Source of the DNA: DAOUCV01 sp034432095
Lineage (GTDB): Bacteria; Chloroflexota; Dehalococcoidia; Dehalococcoidales; UBA2162
Assembly (NCBI GenBank): GCA_034432095.1
Contig: DAOUCV010000026.1
Location: 1 to 64,000, forward strand
DNA: 64,000 nt
Direction: 5' to 3'
This document shows positions 26,590-34,819 of the stretch, one piece after another. Position 1 is the stretch's first letter; each line of letters starts with the position of its first letter. A program made the position numbers and the translations under genes. The notes beneath the pieces were generated by a model. That model saw only the letters and a program-made list of their open reading frames with translations. It ran no database searches and was not told the DNA's origin.

Positions 26590-27324
26590 ATGCGCTATGC
26601 GATTATGGCTGATATTCATGCTAACCTTTCGGCTTTTAAGGCGGTGCTGATGGATATCGTGCACCAGGGAGGGGCGGACATGCTGTGGTGTCTGGGGGAT
26701 GTGGTCGGCTATGGCCCAGACCCGCATGAGTGCATTGAACTTTTGCGCCAGACTAACCATGTCTGTGTTGCCGGGAATCATGATTGGGCGGCAATCGGTA
26801 AGGTTGATACCGGGGATTTTAATCCTGATGCGGCAGCGGCGTGTCAGTGGACAGCCAAGCAATTGAACTCAGCGGATGTGGCATATCTCACGCAACTGCC
26901 CTTGGTTATTGAAGACGGTGATTTTACCCTGGTGCACGGTAGCCCTAGAGAGCCTATCTGGGAATACCTGGTATCGACGGGCGTCGCCAAGGAGAATTTT
27001 GCCTACTTCAAATCACAGTTCTGCCTGGTGGGTCATTCCCATATACCGCTGGTGTTCAGCTACGGTGGGGGCGATGATTGCGCCGCCAGTCGGTTTTTGA
27101 CGAGCGTTGAACTTGCGAAGAATGGCAAACGGTTCATTATCAACCCCGGTGGCGTGGGGCAGCCCCGAGATGGCGACCCCAAAGCCAGCTATGCCATATA
27201 TGATAGCGAGACCAGACTGGTTAAGCTCTACCGTGTTCCTTATGATATCCGTGCTACACAGGACAAGATGGTAGAGTGTGGCTTACCTCTGCGTTTGGTG
27301 GCTCGATTAAGCTACGGTATGTGA
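26590..27324 (+). CDS. Calcineurin-like metallophosphoesterase (YfcE/MJ0936-type)
   Basis: 244 residues. Metal ligands are DIHAN (about 9-13), GDVVGYGPDP, GNHDWA, then VHGSPREPIWEY and GHSHIPLVF, the standard set of this two-metal family. AIYDSETRLVKLYRVPYD is the usual C-terminal strand. Cytoplasmic phosphodiesterase or phosphatase of unknown substrate. Co-directional with hisS and probably in one transcript. Confidence 0.92.
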   Translation: MRYAIMADIHANLSAFKAVLMDIVHQGGADMLWCLGDVVGYGPDPHECIELLRQTNHVCVAGNHDWAAIGKVDTGDFNPDAAAACQWTAKQLNSADVAYLTQLPLVIEDGDFTLVHGSPREPIWEYLVSTGVAKENFAYFKSQFCLVGHSHIPLVFSYGGGDDCAASRFLTSVELAKNGKRFIINPGGVGQPRDGDPKASYAIYDSETRLVKLYRVPYDIRATQDKMVECGLPLRLVARLSYGM

Positions 27325-27328
27325 GTAT

Positions 27329-28435
27329 CTACCTCAAACACGCCCAGTAGTCTTTTAGTTTTGTTCTGACTTCGTCTATAACCCTTTCCGTCTCAGCGTA
27401 TGAGGGGTCGGTAGTGAGCCTTTGAGGAATCGGCACTGGTTCCGCTATTTTAAGCTCAATCCCTGTCAGGCCAGAAATTAGAGCTAGCCATCCATAGGGC
27501 AGAACTTCTTCGTTATAACCAGAGGCAATCAAATCAATAGCTTTGCCTCCGCAGACCCTGGCCATTTCTCTGACTCTTTCCCCAATCATCCTGAAGCCTT
27601 TTACCGACAGTCCCAGGTTGGTTAACCTGTCAGCAAAATGGGGGTCCGAACCGCCATTTCTGATGATAATCTGAGGTTTGAATTCCTGAGTTACTGGCTC
27701 GACTATAGACTGAAAAGCCAGCTTGTAGGAATCGTAGCCAGCGTAAACGGGCATGGGGATATTGATGGTAAAACCTTTCCCCTGCCCAGCCCCAGTCTGG
27801 TGAGCAAAACCAGTGCCAGGGTAAAGGGTTCTGGGGTCTTGGTGCAGGTCGATAAACAGAACCCGCGGTTCTTCATAAAAATACTCGCTGGTTCCATTTC
27901 CAGCATGAGCATCGGTATCCAGGATCAGGATTCTTTCTAGCTTATATTCCTGCATTAAATATAAGCCGCAAAAGGCGACATCGTTATAAAGACAGAATCC
28001 TTCTCCGTAGTTGGGCTTGGCGTGATGCAGTCCGCCGCCGATTGATACCACCTTTTCAAACTTGCCTTCTTGAACCAGATCGCAGGCTGTCTTGGCCTGC
28101 CCGATAATCAACCTCGCTGCTTCTTCCAGTTTTCCTGGCTTGCCAATCGGCCTGTTATCCCCACTGTGGAACCGGGAAAATTGGCCGGGATAGCTCAGAC
28201 CAAGATTGGCCGCCCGGTAGTAGCCCCTGGTGAAGTCAATGTATTCTTTCTGGCAGATCAGGAGTAAATCTTCGTCGGTGGCTGGCTCCGCTTTCAGAAT
28301 TCGGTAATTGTTATCCTCCGGCACGTTCTCCTGCAAGAATTTAGGAAATACGTCGTACCGGTCTCCGCGAAAGGGGTGTCCCGGTCCAAAATCGTATTCC
28401 CTCAGATTCTCGTGATACAGCACGGCGAAAGCCAT
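27329..28435 (-). CDS. acuC: AcuC/class II histone-deacetylase-family protein
   Basis: 368 residues. The arginase/deacetylase fold shows GGGLHHAKPNYGEGFCLYND (paired catalytic His), zinc ligands in DTDAHAGNGTSEYFY, and NGGSDPHFADRLTNLGLS. AcuC-type enzymes deacetylate proteins such as acetyl-CoA synthetase, or small acetylated amines. ATG 28435 has AGGGG five bases upstream. The frame continues open upstream without a good start (see 28436-28710). Convergent with the phosphoesterase, four bases apart. Confidence 0.92.
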   Translation of the reverse strand: MAFAVLYHENLREYDFGPGHPFRGDRYDVFPKFLQENVPEDNNYRILKAEPATDEDLLLICQKEYIDFTRGYYRAANLGLSYPGQFSRFHSGDNRPIGKPGKLEEAARLIIGQAKTACDLVQEGKFEKVVSIGGGLHHAKPNYGEGFCLYNDVAFCGLYLMQEYKLERILILDTDAHAGNGTSEYFYEEPRVLFIDLHQDPRTLYPGTGFAHQTGAGQGKGFTINIPMPVYAGYDSYKLAFQSIVEPVTQEFKPQIIIRNGGSDPHFADRLTNLGLSVKGFRMIGERVREMARVCGGKAIDLIASGYNEEVLPYGWLALISGLTGIELKIAEPVPIPQRLTTDPSYAETERVIDEVRTKLKDYWACLR

Positions 28436-28710
28436 AAATTCCCCTGCCCCTATTGTGTTTTTTCTTTCGCAGTCCTGGCATGCTGAAACCACGGGGAAAA
28501 TCTGGCGCTTGAAGGCTATTTCCTTTACTTTTACTTTCGGCTCCTCTCTTTTCTGGCGGTCATAATGTGTCCCGGATTGGCTTCTAAGGATGGGCAGGCA
28601 AGAAAACTTTTGCCGATATTGCTTATCGTTTGCTGTGCTGTTGGTCTTAGCTTTGTCAGTATTGTCTTCGAATTCTGAGTGAGTGTGGTTGTTAGGATAC
28701 TGACTTGTTA
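28436..28710 (-). other. Long acuC leader with an open, startless reading frame
   Basis: On the minus strand the acuC frame stays open for about 100 codons upstream of ATG 28435, back to a TGA at 28740-28738, but its only ATG/GTG/TTG is a GTG at 28492. The conceptual product is hydrophilic (for example DRQKREEPKVKVKEIAFKRQ) and resembles nothing that I recognise. It is probably a 270-base 5' leader, though an N-terminal extension from a rare start or a decayed upstream gene is possible. Confidence 0.4.
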
Positions 28711-28739
28711 AGTCTACCCCAAGGCGGGTCCACAGTCAA
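28711..28739 (-). promoter_or_regulatory. Promoter of acuC
   Basis: TTGACT (28739-28734), 17-base spacer, TAGACT (28716-28711) on the minus strand. Same -10 hexamer as the lut operon and substrate-binding protein promoters. Confidence 0.5.
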
Positions 28740-28771
28740 TATTTTCGCTGGTTTAAGGCAGGGCTATAAAA

Positions 28772-29164
28772 TCAAACGATTTTCCAGTCTCGGTAACCCT
28801 GCTGAATGACGGATAAATACTCTTTTGAGGGTGGAGTTTCCTCTGCCTGACCGGCGTGGATATAGGTTATTGCTTCGATAGGTGTGCCGTCTTCGTCAAA
28901 TACCCTGACTTTCAAGCGGCGATAAGAGCTTTCATATTTGTCCAGCTGTTTCAAACATTGTTCCGAAACTTCATAGATAGCTCCGATGACCTTCTCTCCT
29001 CTGAAGAGCCGGATGCTGGCTTTACCTCCTCGCCATTGTCTGGACCAGCCGACAAATACCAGCTTATAGTTAGGCAGGGTAGCCCTAAACAGAGGCTTGC
29101 TTTCGGGGCAGCGTTCCCGCATTTGTTTTTGGTTCAAATTGGAAGCGTAGGCAAAATAATACAT
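28772..29164 (-). CDS. Gamma-glutamylcyclotransferase-like (AIG2/GGCT fold) protein
   Basis: 130 residues. The N-terminal YYFAYASNLN is the family's glycine-rich substrate loop (normally YGSNL; Ala replaces Gly here). KVIGAIYEVSEQCLKQLDKYES carries the strand and Glu expected for catalysis, and SYRRLKVRVFDEDGTPIEA is typical. GGCT enzymes release 5-oxoproline from gamma-glutamyl amines or peptides. ATG 29164 has only a weak SD and follows the ArsA-like gene by 11 bases, so translation may be coupled. Confidence 0.8.
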   Translation of the reverse strand: MYYFAYASNLNQKQMRERCPESKPLFRATLPNYKLVFVGWSRQWRGGKASIRLFRGEKVIGAIYEVSEQCLKQLDKYESSYRRLKVRVFDEDGTPIEAITYIHAGQAEETPPSKEYLSVIQQGYRDWKIV

Positions 29165-29175
29165 CGGTCTTTTTC

Positions 29176-30093
29176 TTATTCTGGAAATAGTAGTCTTTCG
29201 ATTTCCCTGAGCCTGTCCAGGCCTTTTAGTTCGTAGGGGAACAGGGGTAATTCAACTATTTCCAAGTCAGAATATCTGTCATGGATAGCCTCAAGGTAGT
29301 TCTTTTGTTGCCTGGCTTTGGTTCGCAAAAAATCTGAGTCCTTCTCCTTGACCACGTTATTAATTATTAACCGTTGCACCTTGAGTCCGTATTCGCTAAG
29401 CTCTTGAAAGATACCTTGAAGTTGCTCAACAGCCAGAGCCTCCGGTATGGTGACCATAGTGAATTGTACTCGATTTCTGAGGAAATCCATATTGTCCGCG
29501 GATAACCTCTCCCACCTCTTTATAATGTCCAGTATTGGTTCCCGGCTCGTTTGAGCAAACTTCAGTTTGGAATAGACGCGGGGCGCCATTCTCAGATGTT
29601 TCTCCAGCAGGGCGGGGGTCTCAAGTAAGGCGAGGGTCTGACCCAGCGGAGCTGTATCCCAGACAATTGTCTGATACTCGCCTTTCAGGTCTAATTCCCT
29701 GATATAGTCAACCATGAACTCATCGCTCAGTCCCGGCAGCACCGAGGTCATGAAGTTAACAAATTCAGCATAGTCAATGGAAACGAAGGAGGAAAAGACT
29801 GCGTAGACCTGGCTACCAAATTTCCTGTCCCACATCTCTTTCACTTCTTCGGCACCGAGTTCATTGAGGTATAACGATTCTCGAACTCTGGCTGGTTTCT
29901 TTTTATCGGTGACCTCAAAGATATGGGACAGGGAGGGCGTGGCATCGGTCGATATTACTAAGGTCTGCTCTCCCAGGGAAGCATAGTGCAGTGCGGCGGC
30001 AGCGGCGCAGGTTGTCTTACCAACGCCGCCCTTCCCGGCAAACATGGTGATACTGCCTCCGCTTGAGCTAACCCGACGGTTGGTATTAGTCAT
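29176..30093 (-). CDS. ArsA/Get3-family ATPase
   Basis: 305 residues, a single ATPase unit. Deviant Walker A is GKGGVGKTTCAAAAALHYA (about 20), switch I STDATPSLSHIF, switch II WDTAPLGQTLALLETP. It lacks the duplicated half of classical ArsA and no arsenite genes (arsB, arsR) are near, so a role in protein targeting or metallo-complex handling is at least as likely as arsenite export. ATG 30093 has AGGT upstream. Probably an operon with the GGCT-like gene. Confidence 0.88.
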   Translation of the reverse strand: MTNTNRRVSSSGGSITMFAGKGGVGKTTCAAAAALHYASLGEQTLVISTDATPSLSHIFEVTDKKKPARVRESLYLNELGAEEVKEMWDRKFGSQVYAVFSSFVSIDYAEFVNFMTSVLPGLSDEFMVDYIRELDLKGEYQTIVWDTAPLGQTLALLETPALLEKHLRMAPRVYSKLKFAQTSREPILDIIKRWERLSADNMDFLRNRVQFTMVTIPEALAVEQLQGIFQELSEYGLKVQRLIINNVVKEKDSDFLRTKARQQKNYLEAIHDRYSDLEIVELPLFPYELKGLDRLREIERLLFPE

Positions 30094-30184
30094 GTTACCT
30101 GCTCACCAGCTCTAGGTCAAAACTACGGGGTTTTTTAGTCATCTCCATTCTACACCATAAGGCTGGGTCTAGGTAAGGCTGGAT

Positions 30185-30213
30185 TTGCTCTTTGGAGCTT
30201 AAGAGTGTAAAGT
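30185..30213 (+). promoter_or_regulatory. Promoter of MFS gene, near-leaderless
   Basis: TTGCTC at 30185-30190, 17-base spacer, TAAAGT at 30208-30213. Transcription would start near 30220, only about four bases before the ATG at 30224, which has no SD. Confidence 0.4.
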
Positions 30214-30223
30214 ATAGGCGTCA

Positions 30224-31537
30224 ATGGAAAAGCGGCCGGATGAATTTAGAGGTATGGCTGGGGATATGGGGATGGGGCTGGGGATACCATCAGCTAGACC
30301 AGCCGGGTTCTCTTTACGCAATCTGAAGACCTTTAGCTCCTTCAAGAACCCGGTCTATCGTCTCTACTATGGCGGTATGATGGGCGAGATGGCTGCCATG
30401 AATATGCAGATAGTAGTCCGCTCCCTGCTTATCTATCGCCTGACTAACTCACCAGCTATCCTAGGGGCGATGTCTCTAGCCTTCGCTGTACCTATGCTAT
30501 CTTTGTCCCTCTTTGGTGGTGTCATCGCCGACCGGGTACAGAAAAAGTATGTTATGCTCATCGGGCAGGCAGCCTCGGCTGTGCTCTCTCTGGGTATCGC
30601 ACTAGCGCTGGCTCTGGGCTACCTGAGCGCTGAAAAATCTGGCTCGTGGTGGATTTTAGTGGTATCCGCCGTGCTCCAGGGAATTATTATGGCTCTGGTA
30701 ATGCCCTCACGTCAGGCTATCCTCCCTGAGATAGTTGGCGGAGAGCAGCTGATGAATGCAATATCACTGAGTAGCATGGGGACGAGTATTCTGCGTCTCT
30801 TTGCTCCGGCGTTGTCAGGCTTTCTCGTTGACGCAATAGGCTTTGAGGCAGTCTATTATACCACGACCGGCTTGTACCTTGTGGCGGTGGGCTTCATCGC
30901 TCTTCTGCCACTTACCAGCACCACAACTATCCGCGGCAGCAGTGCCTGGACTGGCATGAAAGAAGGGATTAACTATCTCAGGCGTGAGACCACCCTCCTC
31001 TTCGTTCTTGGCTTCACCCTTGTCACGACCGTACTCTCGATGCCCTATCAGCAGATGATGCCTATCTTCACTGATGACATCCTGAAGGTGGGTGCCAGCG
31101 GTCTGGGAGTGCTGATGAGCGTCTCCGGCGCTGGTTCCATGGTTGGCTCCTTCGTCCTCGCCTCCTTGCCCAATAAGAAGCGGGGGCTCATGTTGTTAAT
31201 TAGCAGCACCTTTTTGGGCGTGGCACTGGCGAGTTTCTCCTTCTCAACTTCGTGGCCCCTCTCCCTGGGCTTGGTTGTCTTTGTTGGACTGGGCCAGATG
31301 GGGCAGATGACCTTGGGCAACACCCTGCTCCAGTACTATGTAGCGGACGAGTACCTTGGACGGGTGATGAGTATCCTTATGATGCAGTTTGGTCTGATGA
31401 GCCTTGGTACCTTCGTAGCCGGGCTGCTGGCGGAGGCTCTGGGGGTACAGTGGGCGGTCGGTGGGTTTGCTATGTGTCTTGTCTTCCTGTCCGTCCTGGC
31501 GCTGGTCTTACTCCCCCGGATAAGGAATCTGGACTAA
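30224..31537 (+). CDS. MFS transporter (EntS-like drug/siderophore exporter group)
   Basis: 437 residues with about 12 hydrophobic helices. The loop 2-3 signature is GGVIADRVQKKYVMLIG; MPSRQAILPEIVGGEQLMNAI is typical of the EntS/MFS_3 group. A glycine/methionine-rich N-terminal tail of about 45 residues (MAGDMGMGLGIPSA) precedes the first helix. Likely a proton-coupled exporter; substrate unknown. The start lacks an SD and may be read from a leaderless transcript. Confidence 0.9.
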   Translation: MEKRPDEFRGMAGDMGMGLGIPSARPAGFSLRNLKTFSSFKNPVYRLYYGGMMGEMAAMNMQIVVRSLLIYRLTNSPAILGAMSLAFAVPMLSLSLFGGVIADRVQKKYVMLIGQAASAVLSLGIALALALGYLSAEKSGSWWILVVSAVLQGIIMALVMPSRQAILPEIVGGEQLMNAISLSSMGTSILRLFAPALSGFLVDAIGFEAVYYTTTGLYLVAVGFIALLPLTSTTTIRGSSAWTGMKEGINYLRRETTLLFVLGFTLVTTVLSMPYQQMMPIFTDDILKVGASGLGVLMSVSGAGSMVGSFVLASLPNKKRGLMLLISSTFLGVALASFSFSTSWPLSLGLVVFVGLGQMGQMTLGNTLLQYYVADEYLGRVMSILMMQFGLMSLGTFVAGLLAEALGVQWAVGGFAMCLVFLSVLALVLLPRIRNLD

Positions 31538-31545
31538 CCTAAATC

Positions 31546-31574
31546 TTGACAATCATCCATATCTCATCTAAACT
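31546..31574 (+). promoter_or_regulatory. Promoter of the DUF47-PiT operon
   Basis: TTGACA at 31546-31551, 17-base spacer, TAAACT at 31569-31574, just after the MFS stop. The leader to GTG 31664 is about 80 bases. Confidence 0.55.
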
Positions 31575-31663
31575 CTCAATGGAAGTAAAATTTCCCGTTC
31601 TTATTTTGTGGTTTCAACTTTTCCGTCACTCTAGCGTACCTCTGTGGTCAAGGAGGATTAGCC

Positions 31664-32293
31664 GTGTTTAGGTTTCCCTTTATGCCCCGGGAAGAGAAGT
31701 TTTTTGAGCTCTTTGAAAGAAGTGCCCAGAATATGGTAAAAGCAGCCCAGGTACTGAGGGAGTTAGTTGATACCTGGGAGAATGTAACGGAAAGAGTGGA
31801 CGAAATAAGTGAGCTTGAGAGCAGAGGGGATACCATTACCCATCAGATTATGGAGCAGTTACACCGTACCTTTGTTACCCCGTTTGACCGGGAGGATGTC
31901 GCCCAACTGGCTCATAGTTTGGATGATGTTACTGACTTTATTGATGCTGCTGTTGATGCCATGTTTTTATATAAGGTTGACCCTCCCGGCCAGAGCGCTA
32001 GAGAACTATCTGGTATTATAGTCGAGGCGGCTATTGAGGTAGAAAGAGCAATATCTCAATTACGCCACCGTGCTGAGTTAAATAAGATTCTTGAGCGGTG
32101 TGTGGAGATTAACCGGCTGGAGAATGTAGCCGATGAGATATACCGCTCAGCTCTGGCTGAGCTTTTTACTGATACTTCGGATATTGCTGATGTCATCAAG
32201 TGGCGTGAGATTTATGAGCATATGGAGAGCGCCACCGACAGGTGTGAGGATGTGGCTAATGTCCTTGAAGGGGTAGCCCTCAAGCGTGGATAA
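31664..32293 (+). CDS. DUF47 (PhoU-like) phosphate transport accessory protein
   Basis: 209 residues, all-helical and PhoU-like. GTG start with AGGAGG seven bases upstream. Typical segments are EKFFELFERSAQNMVKAAQ, HRTFVTPFDREDVAQLAHSL and IEVERAISQLR. Such UPF0111 proteins are encoded beside PiT transporters and modulate their activity. The stop overlaps the pit start by eight bases. Confidence 0.93.
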   Translation: MFRFPFMPREEKFFELFERSAQNMVKAAQVLRELVDTWENVTERVDEISELESRGDTITHQIMEQLHRTFVTPFDREDVAQLAHSLDDVTDFIDAAVDAMFLYKVDPPGQSARELSGIIVEAAIEVERAISQLRHRAELNKILERCVEINRLENVADEIYRSALAELFTDTSDIADVIKWREIYEHMESATDRCEDVANVLEGVALKRG

Positions 32294-33281
32294 TCTCAGT
32301 CCCCAACTGATAGTCACTCTGCTATTAGTGCTGGCTGCAGAATTCGTTAATGGCTGGACTGACGCCCCCAATGCTATTGCTACCGTAGTCTCGACGCGTG
32401 TCCTCTCCCCAGCCCTGGCGGTGACTATGGCTGCCATACTCAATATCGCCGGGGCTATAGCTACGGGTACTGCGGTAGCGACCACAATAGGAACAGGTAT
32501 TGTCAGACCGGAGATTATCGACCTCCCTGTGGTGGCGGCGGCGATGCTTACCATTGTACTCTGGAGCACAGTAACGGCGTTCTACGGAATACCTACCAGC
32601 GAAAGCCACGAACTTATTGCCGGTCTTACCGGAGCTGGTCTGGCGGTTGCTGGTCCTTCGGTTCTTCTCTGGGAAGGGTGGCGGAAGGTGCTTATCGGTC
32701 TGGGCTTCTCTACTCTCTTGGGGTTTTCCTTCGGCATGATGATGATGACTGCTCTCTACTGGCTGCTTCGGCGAACTAGTGTATCATCTATTCGTGGTGT
32801 CTTCAGCAAGCTTCAGATACTTTCTGCCGCCTTTATGGCATTTAGCCACGGTAGCAATGACGGGCAGAAGTTTATGGGAGCCTTTGCCCTGGCGCTGGTG
32901 CTGGGAGGAGTGATGACTCAGTTCACCGTTCCCATATGGGTGATGCTTCTTTGTGGTATGGTGATGGCAACTGGCACAGCCGTGGGGGGATGGCGCATAA
33001 TCCGCACACTCGGCTTTAAAATCACCAAGCTGGAGCCAGTAAATGGCTTTGCTGCTGAGAGTTCAGCGGGATTGGCTATTCTACTGGCTTCCGCTTTTGG
33101 CATACCTCTGAGCACCACTCATACTATCGGCACGTCTATTATGGGGGTGGGCGCCCTCAGGCGGTTTTCGGCAGTGCGCTGGGGGGTGGCAGGCAATATT
33201 GTTGTGGCGTGGATAATAACCTTTCCTGTCTGCGCTATATTGGGTTGCCTGTTTACTTGGCTACTTAAGCTAGTATTTTAG
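32286..33281 (+). CDS. pit: PiT-family inorganic phosphate transporter
   Basis: 331 residues, GTG start overlapping the DUF47 gene. Both PiT repeats are present: FVNGWTDAPNAIATVVSTR at the N-terminus and AFSHGSNDGQKFMGAFAL in the middle, with about ten hydrophobic helices. Low-affinity phosphate symport, probably of a metal-phosphate complex. PSTTHTIGTS-like LSTTHTIGTS near the C-terminus is also typical. Coupled translation with its PhoU-like regulator. Confidence 0.95.
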   Translation: MDNLSPQLIVTLLLVLAAEFVNGWTDAPNAIATVVSTRVLSPALAVTMAAILNIAGAIATGTAVATTIGTGIVRPEIIDLPVVAAAMLTIVLWSTVTAFYGIPTSESHELIAGLTGAGLAVAGPSVLLWEGWRKVLIGLGFSTLLGFSFGMMMMTALYWLLRRTSVSSIRGVFSKLQILSAAFMAFSHGSNDGQKFMGAFALALVLGGVMTQFTVPIWVMLLCGMVMATGTAVGGWRIIRTLGFKITKLEPVNGFAAESSAGLAILLASAFGIPLSTTHTIGTSIMGVGALRRFSAVRWGVAGNIVVAWIITFPVCAILGCLFTWLLKLVF

Positions 33282-33282
33282 C

Positions 33283-33936
33283 TTACAAAGTAACTTCTCG
33301 GGGGGTTACCCGGCATTTCTCAGCAGTAATGATGGCTTTGATTTCTGATACTGCCAGGTCAATTTTATCCCCCCTGTTGACGACGAGATAATCGAACAGG
33401 GATAATCGTTTTATTTCTTCTTCTGCGGTCTTCAGGCGTAAGTTCAGGTCAGCGGGCGATTCAGTACGGCGTTTTTTGAGCCTGGCGAGCAACTCGTCCA
33501 TCGATGGAGGTACCAGAAAGATAAGGACCGCCTGAGGCAGGATTTTTCTAATCGTAGCGGCTCCCTGAATGTCAACTTTTACCATCACATCCTGTCCCCG
33601 GTCTAAGGCTTGTTTGACTGGTTCCTTAGGTACACCATACCAATTGCCATAGACTTTTGCCCACTCTAGTAACTCGTTATTTTTAATCATCTCCTGAAAC
33701 TTTTCCGTTGAGACGAAGTGGTAGTCGATATTATCTTTCTCCTTGGCTCGCCGGGGGCGTGTGGTCAGGGTAGTAATGTATTGGAGAGGGTAATCGGATT
33801 GTTTCAACCTAGCTAAAACTGCGTCCTTACCGGCTCCTGATGGACCGGAGAGGACGATGAGTAACGGTCTTGCTGGTAGGTTAAACCTGAGCTGATCTTT
33901 ACGAGCTGCCGGCTCTATCTCTTTTTCTGGTCTCAA
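33283..33936 (-). CDS. gmk: Guanylate kinase
   Basis: 217 residues. P-loop GPSGAGKDAVL (about 32; KD instead of the more common KS/KG), GMP-binding TLTTRPRRAKEKDNIDYHFVS, and LEWAKVYGNWYGVPKEPV. TTG start with AGGA upstream, overlapping the DUF370 stop by four bases. It phosphorylates GMP to GDP. The pairing with a RemA/YlzA-like gene is conserved in many Gram-positives and Chloroflexota. Confidence 0.95.
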   Translation of the reverse strand: MRPEKEIEPAARKDQLRFNLPARPLLIVLSGPSGAGKDAVLARLKQSDYPLQYITTLTTRPRRAKEKDNIDYHFVSTEKFQEMIKNNELLEWAKVYGNWYGVPKEPVKQALDRGQDVMVKVDIQGAATIRKILPQAVLIFLVPPSMDELLARLKKRRTESPADLNLRLKTAEEEIKRLSLFDYLVVNRGDKIDLAVSEIKAIITAEKCRVTPREVTL

Positions 33937-34211
33937 GATTGAAGTTCCTCGGTCTGGGTTGCCTTCGACTCGACCTGTCGGTACCTGCTGGTAATGGTTT
34001 CCGGGGCAAGGGCAGACAAAATAATATGTCCACTGTCGGTGATGATAACCGCCTTGGTTCTTCTACCGTTGGTCATATCAATTAGCAGCCCTTTGTTTTT
34101 GACTTCCTGGACAGTGCGTTTGGTAGGTGCTGAGTTTGGCGAAGCTATGGCAATAACTCTATTCATGGCGATTATATTATTAAACCCGATGTGAACCAGT
34201 TCTATGCTCAT
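33933..34211 (-). CDS. DUF370/RemA-like DNA-binding regulator
   Basis: 92 residues. MSIELVHIGFNNIIAMNRVIAI and GRRTKAVIITDSGHIILSALAPETITSRY match the RemA/YlzA family, small ring-forming DNA-binding proteins (RemA controls matrix genes in Bacillus). ATG 34211 has GAGGTG upstream. A possible promoter on the same strand is TTGCCT-N17-TAAGAT around 34250-34280. First gene of the remA-gmk pair. Confidence 0.9.
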   Translation of the reverse strand: MSIELVHIGFNNIIAMNRVIAIASPNSAPTKRTVQEVKNKGLLIDMTNGRRTKAVIITDSGHIILSALAPETITSRYRQVESKATQTEELQS

Positions 34212-34294
34212 CTTTAATCACCTCGCTAGATTGTATTAACGGTACGTCCTTATATCTTATACCTTTAGTGCTAGTTAGGCAATCATTAAATTGC

Positions 34295-34323
34295 TTGCAT
34301 TATACACTTTTTGATGTTAAATT
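34295..34323 (+). promoter_or_regulatory. Promoter of the nuoE-nuoF-fdhA operon
   Basis: TTGCAT at 34295-34300, 17-base spacer, TAAATT at 34318-34323. The leader of about 28 bases carries GGAGG seven bases before the TTG start at 34359. Confidence 0.45.
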
Positions 34324-34358
34324 ATTAAATTGATGTCATTCTATTTGGAGGTTAGAGT

Positions 34359-34817
34359 TTGTCGGAACAGTTAGCCCAGATTCTTGCTCCTTACCAGGGG
34401 CAAAGGGGAGCTACCGTCCCCGTTCTACAGAAGGTACAAGAGAAATTTGGCTATCTCCCTGAGGAAATAATCTCAGAGATAGCCAAATTTTTGGGTTTGA
34501 CTAAGAACGAGGTCTACGGTGTGGCTAGCTTTTACGCCCAGTTTCGATTTGAGCCGCCGGCAGAACATACGATAAAATGTTGCCAGGGCACTGCCTGCTA
34601 TGTTCAGGGCGGGCAGCGCATTCTAGAGGCGGTCGAACGGGAACTTGATATTCCACCAGGGAAAACTATTACGAAAGATTACAGATTTAGTCTTGAGAGA
34701 GTGGCTTGTTTTGGTTCGTGTGCTTTAGCCCCGGTCATGGTGGTGGATAAGGCTATCTATGGTAAAATGACTCCGGCTAAGGTAAGAGAAATACTGGCTC
34801 AGTATCAAGGAGAGTAG
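34359..34817 (+). CDS. nuoE: NuoE/HndA-like [2Fe-2S] subunit of formate dehydrogenase complex
   Basis: 152 residues, thioredoxin-like ferredoxin. The four cluster cysteines are in CCQGTACYVQGG and VACFGSCALAPVMVV. VPVLQKVQEKFGYLPEE and YGVASFYAQF are the NuoE hallmarks. TTG start with strong GGAGG. Transfers electrons within the NADH-linked module made by the next two genes. It is two bases from the nuoF-like gene. Equivalent subunits are called HylA/HndA in electron-bifurcating formate dehydrogenases and hydrogenases. Confidence 0.94.
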   Translation: MSEQLAQILAPYQGQRGATVPVLQKVQEKFGYLPEEIISEIAKFLGLTKNEVYGVASFYAQFRFEPPAEHTIKCCQGTACYVQGGQRILEAVERELDIPPGKTITKDYRFSLERVACFGSCALAPVMVVDKAIYGKMTPAKVREILAQYQGE

Positions 34818-34819
34818 TA

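Noticed and set aside
28492..28494. GTG 28492 as the acuC start
   Set aside because: ATG 28435 has a good SD and begins the conserved fold immediately; the extra residues look unrelated.
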